DNA of 16,047 nucleotides from a bacterium (GTDB lineage Bacteria; Cyanobacteriota; Vampirovibrionia; Obscuribacterales; Obscuribacteraceae): contig JAUIJG010000071.1 of assembly GCA_030431355.1 (NCBI GenBank), positions 1 to 16,047 on the forward strand, written 5' to 3'. Positions 1-5,573 of the stretch are shown here, one piece after another. The first letter of the stretch is position 1. Every line of letters starts with the position of its first letter. The notes under the pieces are model-generated. The model ran no database searches and was not told where the DNA came from. It saw only the letters and a list, made by a program, of their open reading frames with translations. The position numbers were made by a program, and so were the translations under genes.

Positions 1-8
1 CTTGCTCC

Positions 9-1400
9 TTAACTACTTTTGAAAGAACTCTTCAGGTGCGGGGGAAGAATATCCTGGGCGCACATCACCTCCAGATTTTCTCTGCGTCGAATTGTCGAGC
101 ACTCGCCCCTGGTATCGATAAGCACCACCGCCGGTCGATATTCAATAAACTGCATCCACTGGGTATTGTTGTAAGCTCCCACCGACTTGAACATGAGGCT
201 ATCCCCTACCTTCACCGGTGGCAACTGTATACTGCTACGCATAACATCGATATTCATGCAGAGAGGACCATAGAGAACGGTGTCTTCAGGAACCCCTTCC
301 ACCGGTCTGGTGACCTTGACTTTGTGGTGGTACCAGTAGGCAGTAAACAAAGTGTTGGTGCCGGCATCAAGCACAAGCGCTCTTCTACCATCGGGCAGGC
401 GCTTTCTGCCAACCACCGTGGAGAGCAAAACCTGGGCATCATCTATCATCGCCCGTCCGCTTTCTAAAATGAGCATGGGAAGGGGTCTTCCTTGCTCCTT
501 GCGGTACCGGGTCTCTTCAGAGAGGGCACCACATATGAGATCAGCATACTCGGTCAGATCCGGCACAACCTGCTCCGGCGGCAAATAGATACTCTTCAAC
601 GAGTTTATCGATGGAAATCCGCCACCGATATCAAAAAAATCAATTCTCACATCGCTACTATCTTCCAGGGTGCGCATGAATTTAGCCATTATCCTCACCT
701 GGGCCTCATAGGCTCGCGGCTCAGTTATGAAAGTGCCGATATGACTGTGCAGACCGGTGAGTTTCAAGTGAGGACTTACTGCGATGGCTCCGGCAGCGTG
801 CTGAGCCTGACCTGATTCAATGTTAAAGCCGAATCTGCACCAGGGCTCGGTATAGCCGGTATCAAAATTGAGACGCATCGTCACTTCCACTATCTTGCCT
901 AGAGATTGAGCCACCGACTCCAACAGCTTGATCTCGTCCATGTGGTCCACATGGATATGAGCGCCTTCGGCCACCGCTCTTTCCAGGGCCGCTTTGCTCT
1001 TGTTTGGTCCGTTAAATAAAATCCTCTCCCCTGGGACTCCCAGCGCCCGGGCTTTATCATATTCAAAGGATGACACCACTTCAGCCCAGGAAGATTCCTG
1101 GTGCATGATATTACATACGGCGCTTGTATAGTTGGTCTTGTATGACCAGGCGTGAATCACCGGAGAATATCGACTTTCAAAAATTCTTTTCAGTCTCCGC
1201 ACATTTGAGCGAATTTTTGTCTCCGAGGTGACGAACAATGGTGAGCCATATCGCTCCAGCAACTCGTCCACCCTGACTCCAAACGCTGTCTCTTCCACCT
1301 CGTCACGGCATACCCTGTTTCCATATTTATTGATGGTGCCTAATCGATGCGGTATTATCACCGGCGGCTCCCATGTCTTTCTTCTCTTAATGACTTTCAT
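9..1400 (-). CDS. PLP-dependent fold-type III amino-acid decarboxylase (DAP/ornithine decarboxylase superfamily)
   Basis: The 463-residue protein has the full landmark set of the alanine racemase-like barrel decarboxylases. These are the PLP lysine in SYKTN (K88), HSHIG (H218-G222), the phosphate-binding DIGGG (257-261), ESGR (E313), and the C-terminal GPLC...D box (C381, D385) with GAYN (Y410). Such enzymes remove an alpha-carboxylate from a basic or acidic amino acid, free or carrier-bound; the dimer shares the cysteine/aspartate loop across subunits. The N-terminal stretch of about 40 residues is longer than in typical LysA. The ATG lies 11 bases after the ATP-grasp stop, with AAGG 7 bases upstream, so it is the last gene of the four-gene operon. 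Substrate is not readable from sequence; diaminopimelate is possible, but the ligase and PqqD neighbours favour a specialised, possibly carrier-bound substrate (inference). The fold and reaction class are firm. Confidence 0.9.
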   Translation of the reverse strand: MKVIKRRKTWEPPVIIPHRLGTINKYGNRVCRDEVEETAFGVRVDELLERYGSPLFVTSETKIRSNVRRLKRIFESRYSPVIHAWSYKTNYTSAVCNIMHQESSWAEVVSSFEYDKARALGVPGERILFNGPNKSKAALERAVAEGAHIHVDHMDEIKLLESVAQSLGKIVEVTMRLNFDTGYTEPWCRFGFNIESGQAQHAAGAIAVSPHLKLTGLHSHIGTFITEPRAYEAQVRIMAKFMRTLEDSSDVRIDFFDIGGGFPSINSLKSIYLPPEQVVPDLTEYADLICGALSEETRYRKEQGRPLPMLILESGRAMIDDAQVLLSTVVGRKRLPDGRRALVLDAGTNTLFTAYWYHHKVKVTRPVEGVPEDTVLYGPLCMNIDVMRSSIQLPPVKVGDSLMFKSVGAYNNTQWMQFIEYRPAVVLIDTRGECSTIRRRENLEVMCAQDILPPHLKSSFKSS

Positions 1401-1411
1401 TGTTCGACCTT

Positions 1412-2551
1412 CTAGTTCATTGACACTGATTTCTGTAGATCTGATTTCTGGGATATCGTCTTCTGACTATCGGTACTGCCCCGAACGAAAACCGACTCGA
1501 AGTCAGCCATCTCCACCAGCAGTTCTTCAGCGTATCGAATAAACAAGACTCCGGATCGATAAGAAGGAAATGTAGGCAGGAAGTTAGGGTCATCCATAAG
1601 TCGAAGCAAAAGCACCGGCAGATTGCGACCCACCCCCTTACTCGTGTAGATCCAGGAAGGAAACCGCGGATTAAACTCGATTACGTTTAGTTTGCCCGAC
1701 TGATCTCGCATGGTCTCCAATTCAAAGGGTCCCTGCCAGCAAAGTTTCTCCACTATGGAAGCCGCCAGATTCTTCAACTCCGGATCGTTGATGGTGACAC
1801 CAGCCCAGGCTTTTCCTTTGTCGGTGAGAGCCCGCTTTCTCATCATCACCTCACCGAGCATGGCCCCTCTTCCATCTCCGATGGCCGTAAGGTTGTATTC
1901 ATCGCCTTTGATAATCTTCTGGGCAAGGGTAGGATATCCCCAGCTGCTGATTAACCTGTCGAATACAGCCCGGGCTTCTTCCGGACTATGCACTGCATAG
2001 GCATCATAAAAATTTCCTTTCAGCATGAATGGATAAGGCCAATCCAACTCTTTGCACTCATCGAAGAAACGCTGATCCGATACCAACCTGGTCTCCGGTG
2101 TTTTCACACCGATAGATTGACAGAGGTCGAACAAAGCGCTTTTCTCCCTGGCAAGTAGCCGGTCTCTACCCGGAATCAAAAGCCTGATGCCAAGCCTTTC
2201 CAACTCAGGTTTTATTCTAATAAAACTGGTAAGCTCAGAGTCCAAGCAGGGGATAATAGCGTCTATCCTCTCCGCCTGACAGATGTCCTCAATCCGCTCC
2301 AGAAGGACAGCATCACCGGCTGCAGGATATGGTATCAAGTATCCGTCATCCAGCCAGTTTTTGTTGTAGAGACCGGCGTCCAAAACATCATAACCAAGCC
2401 CTACCAGCCTGCCTTTGAACTCCGCATTCTCTTTCAAACACCTGGCCACCGAGCAACCGGGGCCGGGATTATCGGCTCTGGCATTTATTCCCGTAACCGC
2501 CACAGTCCAGCTTCTCCAGGACCTCAGGTCTGAATCTACCAATGGGTTCAT
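1412..2551 (-). CDS. ATP-grasp superfamily carboxylate-amine ligase
   Basis: The 379-residue protein has a Rossmann-like pre-ATP-grasp domain (TGIN at 20-23 followed by NPGPG at 28-32) and then the ATP-grasp fold. Visible are a lysine-containing ATP strand (PFMLKGN), GDEYN in the central domain, and the metal-binding FELE (E277, E279) and EFNPR (E292, N294). It most resembles the CarB-like/COG3919-type ATP-grasp enzymes, which activate a carboxylate as acyl phosphate and join it to an amine or thiol. Its ATG overlaps the stop of the PqqD-like gene (ATGA), with a strong GGGAGG 8 bases upstream, implying translational coupling and matched amounts. The last 18 residues form an unusual Ser/Gln/Lys tail with three five-residue repeats. 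Substrates are unknown; neighbours suggest amino-acid loading onto a peptide or carrier (inference). Confidence 0.88.
   Translation of the reverse strand: MNPLVDSDLRSWRSWTVAVTGINARADNPGPGCSVARCLKENAEFKGRLVGLGYDVLDAGLYNKNWLDDGYLIPYPAAGDAVLLERIEDICQAERIDAIIPCLDSELTSFIRIKPELERLGIRLLIPGRDRLLAREKSALFDLCQSIGVKTPETRLVSDQRFFDECKELDWPYPFMLKGNFYDAYAVHSPEEARAVFDRLISSWGYPTLAQKIIKGDEYNLTAIGDGRGAMLGEVMMRKRALTDKGKAWAGVTINDPELKNLAASIVEKLCWQGPFELETMRDQSGKLNVIEFNPRFPSWIYTSKGVGRNLPVLLLRLMDDPNFLPTFPSYRSGVLFIRYAEELLVEMADFESVFVRGSTDSQKTISQKSDLQKSVSMN
1424..1468 (-). repeat. Three tandem 15-base repeats encoding an xQKxx pentapeptide
   Basis: Residues 362-376 of the ATP-grasp protein read SQKTI, SQKSD, LQKSV. The underlying DNA has a 15-base period, and the two downstream units share CAGAAATCAG exactly. 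It lies beyond the last recognisable ATP-grasp motif and ends three residues before the C-terminus, so it is an appended tail, not part of the catalytic fold. Confidence 0.7.
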
Positions 2552-2823
2552 TTCAGATACCTCCCTAGCTGTCTGATGAATACTTCCACAGCGCTCAGGG
2601 CAAGCTCTTCTTCAACTTCAAACTCTTCGGAGAATTCTCTTGCGGTGGCTTCCGGGTCCAGACCCTCCATAAATTTGTTGATGGCGAAGAGCGCTGTCTC
2701 ATTTAGTGAAAAGCTCTGTCCCGATCTTGGATCAAAACTGAATCCGGTCTCGCTTATCGCCAGCTCTTTCAATCGTCCCTGTCCCTGTAAACGCTCCAGG
2801 GTCTGAACCAAACTCTCTTCCAC
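2548..2823 (-). CDS. PqqD-like small protein (RiPP recognition element fold)
   Basis: The short protein (91 residues from this start) fits the PqqD pattern. An N-terminal beta region (FSFDPRSGQSFSL, 28-40) leads into the hallmark LNETA (40-44), then a helical bundle with the MEGLDPEAT turn and the EFEVEEELALSAVEVFI helix. PqqD domains bind leader peptides and present them to modifying enzymes; stand-alone homologues also occur as small partner proteins in non-PQQ operons. A TTG at 2841 would add six residues, but AGGAG at 2831-2835 sits 7 bases before GTG 2823, so I take GTG as the start. The gene follows the TPR gene by about 20 bases and overlaps the ATP-grasp gene by four. No DSL-type phosphopantetheine serine is evident, so it is not a classical acyl carrier protein. 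Confidence 0.8.
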   Translation of the reverse strand: MEESLVQTLERLQGQGRLKELAISETGFSFDPRSGQSFSLNETALFAINKFMEGLDPEATAREFSEEFEVEEELALSAVEVFIRQLGRYLK

Positions 2824-2830
2824 TAGATTT

Positions 2831-2835
2831 CTCCT
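2831..2835 (-). promoter_or_regulatory. Shine-Dalgarno deciding the PqqD-like start
   Basis: The minus strand reads AGGAG here, 7 bases before GTG 2823 and downstream of the in-frame TTG at 2841. It therefore supports the GTG start and the shorter protein. Confidence 0.65.
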
Positions 2836-2844
2836 CTGCAACCT

Positions 2845-3621
2845 TTATAGTTTGTATCCAAGCTTCTTGACTCTGGTTTTCGTATCAAGAGGCTTATCTG
2901 AATATCTATGCAGATATCCGTATGAGACTTTTCCCGATGACTGGTTATACTTTCGGTACTCTCTGAGCGCGTCAAAACGACGCCCCTGACTCTCATAGAC
3001 TTTTCCCAGGTAGTAGTGGGAGGCTTTGTAATAGTCCCCGGACAGCTCTCCCGGTAGCGCCGGACGGAATTTGTAAGCAGCCCCTTCACAGGCTTTCAAG
3101 TCCCTTTCCGCTTCCCGGGAACGATTCATCAGAATCAAAAGCCTTGCCCGGGCTAAATGCGCATCCGCCGACCAGGAGTCCAGCTGCAGGGCTCTGTTCA
3201 AGTCATCCAGGGCTCGATCATAGAGATGACTGTCTAGATAGCAGATACCTCTCTCTGTATAAGCGGCGGAATAATAAGGATCAATTCGCACCGCCTCACT
3301 CAAATCATGAATGGCAGAGGAAGTGCAACCAATGGTGCCGTACAGATAACCTCTCAAGTATAAGGACTTCTTATCCGTGGAGTTGTGTTTGATCTTACGA
3401 TTACAACTCTCAAGCAAACTGAGGAGTTTCTTCCCATTGGTCGTATCCTGAGCACCCTCTTTCCACTGGCGCAGCACTCGATTCTCTCTCAGGTCATACA
3501 AGGAAGAAGTACTGGCCAGGGCATCTGAAGAAGCCGAAAAGGCAACGCCTAAAACAGACGACAGAAGCGCGATTTTGAATATATGGCCACCGGCATTTTT
3601 AGATTGAATAATTGCACGCAC
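2845..3621 (-). CDS. Exported tetratricopeptide-repeat protein
   Basis: The 258-residue protein begins with a basic segment, a hydrophobic core (IALLSSVLGVAFSAS) and a small-residue cleavage region near ALA-S (about residue 37), a good signal peptide. No lipobox cysteine is seen. Residues about 80-190 contain roughly three TPR units, recognisable from repeated A/G-x-Y/L and D-P/D-S spacing (AIHDLSEAVRIDPYYSAAY, ALDDLNRALQLD); a further helical pair (YYLGKVYESQGRRFDALREY) follows. TPRs are protein-binding scaffolds, so this likely acts in the periplasm or at the cell surface. The GTG start has GGAG (3632-3635) 10 bases upstream. It is first in the operon with PqqD-like, ATP-grasp and decarboxylase genes; an exported scaffold there is unexpected and its link to those cytoplasmic enzymes is unclear. 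Confidence 0.85.
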   Translation of the reverse strand: MRAIIQSKNAGGHIFKIALLSSVLGVAFSASSDALASTSSLYDLRENRVLRQWKEGAQDTTNGKKLLSLLESCNRKIKHNSTDKKSLYLRGYLYGTIGCTSSAIHDLSEAVRIDPYYSAAYTERGICYLDSHLYDRALDDLNRALQLDSWSADAHLARARLLILMNRSREAERDLKACEGAAYKFRPALPGELSGDYYKASHYYLGKVYESQGRRFDALREYRKYNQSSGKVSYGYLHRYSDKPLDTKTRVKKLGYKL

Positions 3622-3788
3622 CGATCTGTCACTCCAAAATTCCCAACTCTCCTATCGAACCATTGCTGTGTGGAGCGAGGATGAAGAATGTGGAGAGAAT
3701 ATGGAGGGCGTTAACAATAAAGATTAAATCGACCGGGGGTGAATCTAAAAGCCTTCTCAAAATCCCCCTGAAGAATTCGATGCCTGAC

Positions 3789-3794
3789 TATAAT
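3789..3794 (+). promoter_or_regulatory. Candidate -10 box for the IolB-like gene
   Basis: An exact TATAAT lies 27 bases before ATG 3822. Transcription would begin near 3801, leaving a leader of about 20 bases that contains the GAGG ribosome site for ATG 3822 but not the one for ATG 3810. No convincing -35 hexamer is visible at 16-18 bases upstream. Confidence 0.35.
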
Positions 3795-3821
3795 CGAGGT
3801 CCTGTTTCGATGAGGTGGACG

Positions 3822-4712
3822 ATGAAAAGATCTGTTTTGGTCAGACCGGAAGATAGAGATCTGGACAGGGGGCTAATCACGAGCATCTACGCCAGGGATG
3901 CTGGCTGGAAGTTCCTCAATCTAGAAGTGAGAAGATTTCTCAAAGGGGATCGATTCGAAACCTCCACGGATGAAAACGAAGCGGTCATAGTGATGCTCGG
4001 CGGCAGAATAAAAGTAAATTCGAACAAAGCAAGTTGGGAAGAGGTAGGGGGCCGTGCCGACGTCTTCCAGGGACTCCCCCATGCGCTCTATCTGCCTCGC
4101 CACACGGACTTTGATCTCGTTGCCCTGGACGATGCCACCGAGATAGCCTACGCCTGGGCTCCGGCAGAGGTAGACTATCCTGCTTCCCGAGTCAGTCCGA
4201 CAGATATCGAGCCTGAGATCCGGGGAGGTCATAACGCCAGCCGCCAGATTAATACCATAGTGCCCCCGGGCTACCAGTGTCAGCGCCTGGTCAGTTGTGA
4301 AGCTTACACACCAGGAGGCAATTGGAGCAGTTATCCACCCCATAAGCATGACACGATAAAGATGGATGAAGACGGCAATTTGATAGAAGCAAGCCTGGAA
4401 GAGATTTACTTTTACAAGTTCAATAGGAGAAAAGGCTGGGCGATGCAGAGGGTTTACAATGATGATCGCAGCCTGGACGAGGCAGTGGTCACCGCCAACA
4501 ATGACATCGTCTTGATCCCGGAAGGATATCATCCGGTCTGCACCGCCTATGGTTATGACTGTTATTATCTAAACTTTCTGGCCGGCTCCCATCAGGCTCT
4601 CACAAGTAGCGACGACCCGGCTTATAAATGGACTAAAGAGACCTGGGACAAGAAGGATCCACGGTTGCCTCTTGTCTCCGAAGATTCCCGGGTGCCCTTA
4701 AAAAACAGCTAG
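3822..4712 (+). CDS. iolB: IolB/KduI-family cupin isomerase (5-deoxy-glucuronate isomerase-like)
   Basis: The 296-residue protein matches the bicupin IolB family in length and landmarks. The N-terminal cupin has GWKFLNLEVRRF-like and VDVFQGLPHALYLP-like strands (here RADVFQGLPHALYLP). The C-terminal cupin has the metal site PPHKHD (H174, H176), EEIYFY (E194 or its neighbour) and GYHP (H237). IolB isomerises 5-deoxy-D-glucuronate in myo-inositol breakdown; the related KduI acts on ketouronates. No other iol gene lies in the window, so a uronate substrate is equally possible (inference). The reading frame is open back to a TTG at 3612, but conservation starts near MKRSVLVRPED. GAGG six bases before ATG 3822 supports this start; ATG 3810, with its own GAGGT, is the alternative. 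The gene is divergent from the TPR gene and its stop overlaps that of the SDR gene. Confidence 0.85.
   Translation: MKRSVLVRPEDRDLDRGLITSIYARDAGWKFLNLEVRRFLKGDRFETSTDENEAVIVMLGGRIKVNSNKASWEEVGGRADVFQGLPHALYLPRHTDFDLVALDDATEIAYAWAPAEVDYPASRVSPTDIEPEIRGGHNASRQINTIVPPGYQCQRLVSCEAYTPGGNWSSYPPHKHDTIKMDEDGNLIEASLEEIYFYKFNRRKGWAMQRVYNDDRSLDEAVVTANNDIVLIPEGYHPVCTAYGYDCYYLNFLAGSHQALTSSDDPAYKWTKETWDKKDPRLPLVSEDSRVPLKNS
4709..4712. other. CTAG shared by two convergent stop codons
   Basis: The plus-strand IolB-like gene stops with TAG at 4710-4712, and the minus-strand SDR gene stops with TAG read from 4711-4709. The palindromic CTAG ends both genes, leaving no intergenic space for a terminator, so any terminators must lie within the opposing coding region. 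Confidence 0.95.
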
Positions 4713-5527
4713 ACTCCTGCATAGGCGGAGAATCCTCCGTCCACAGGAAGGACAACCCCGGTTATGAACCTGGCTCCGGGAGACAGTAGAAAAAGTACTG
4801 GTCCGAGCAGCTCTTCCCCTTCTCCAAACCTGCCCATGGGGGTATGCTCCACGATGCTGCGTCCCCTTTCAGTGTAATCCCCGGTCTCTTCTTCTAAAAG
4901 CAAAAAACGATTTTGCTCTGTCAGAAAGAAGCCTGGTGCAATGGCGTTCACTCTGATGGCAGGAGAATATTCCTTTGCCATATGAACGGCAAGCCAGGCG
5001 GTGAAGTTATCCACCGCGGCCTTGGCTGCACTATAGGCGGGGATTCTGGTGAGCGGTCGGGATGCGGCCATGGAGGAGATATTGATGATATTGCCTGTGC
5101 CTCTCTCGATCATATCCCGGGCGAAGACCTGACAGGCCAAAACCGTCCCGGTTAGATTTAGAGAGAAGACGGATTCAAAACCGCTCTTCTCTATATCCAT
5201 GAATTTTAGATTCTCTCCGGTGGTGGCGGAAGCGCTATTGCCGCCGGCGGCATTTATAAGGGCGGTGACCGGACCGAATTTATCTCTTATTTGGCGATGG
5301 TTCTCTTCCAGAAGGTCCCGGTCTTGCACATCGCTGGACAACACAATTATCCGTTCATGTTTTATGTGCTCGGCAGCTTTTCCGGCATCCCGGGTAAGTA
5401 CCGCCACCCGGGCACCGCACTGCGCCAGGGCCCTGGTCATAACAGAACCAAGGACTCCTGCACCGCCGGTAATGACTATCACCTCATCTTCAAGGTCGGA
5501 GGATAATTCAAATCTCGCCTCAAGCAT
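4709..5527 (-). CDS. SDR oxidoreductase of the D-mannonate oxidoreductase (fructuronate reductase, UxuB/YjmF) type
   Basis: The 272-residue classical short-chain dehydrogenase has the NAD(P) motif TGGAGVLG (20-27), INAAGGN, NLTG, catalytic S152 (NISSM), Y165 and K169 (YSAAK). The C-terminal blocks AIAPGFFLTEQN, HTPMGRFGE and VLPVDGGFSAYAGV are strongly reminiscent of the SDR-type D-mannonate oxidoreductases of Bacillus-like bacteria, which interconvert D-fructuronate and D-mannonate. The frame extends to a TTG at 5551, but GGAG 9 bases before ATG 5527 favours the ATG. It lies 46 bases after the GH31 gene and is the last gene of that operon; it converges on the IolB-like gene with the stops sharing CTAG. 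Exact sugar acid is uncertain: other aldonate or ketouronate substrates are known in related SDRs. Confidence 0.85.
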   Translation of the reverse strand: MLEARFELSSDLEDEVIVITGGAGVLGSVMTRALAQCGARVAVLTRDAGKAAEHIKHERIIVLSSDVQDRDLLEENHRQIRDKFGPVTALINAAGGNSASATTGENLKFMDIEKSGFESVFSLNLTGTVLACQVFARDMIERGTGNIINISSMAASRPLTRIPAYSAAKAAVDNFTAWLAVHMAKEYSPAIRVNAIAPGFFLTEQNRFLLLEEETGDYTERGRSIVEHTPMGRFGEGEELLGPVLFLLSPGARFITGVVLPVDGGFSAYAGV

Positions 5528-5573
5528 ATTCCATCGCTCCAAATTCTCCAATATCTCTCAAAGAACAAGAAAA

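Noticed and set aside
2548..2823. PqqD-like protein as a classical acyl carrier protein
   Set aside because: It has LNETA and the PqqD helix pattern, and no DSL-type phosphopantetheine site is evident.
2823..3089. 88-residue minus-strand frame overlapping the TPR gene
   Set aside because: It lies out of frame inside the well-supported TPR gene and its translation shows no recognisable domain.
1401..3660. Hidden RiPP precursor peptide within the four-gene operon
   Set aside because: Gaps are at most about 20 bases and no small frame with its own ribosome site is visible; a precursor, if any, must lie outside the window.
3735..3767. Possible hairpin formed by G-run and C-run upstream of the IolB-like gene
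   Set aside because: Only five to six pairs over a loop of more than 20 bases; too weak to call.
3612..3821. N-terminal extension of the IolB-like protein from TTG 3612
   Set aside because: It overlaps the start of the divergent TPR gene, has no family similarity, and good ribosome sites exist at 3822 and 3810.
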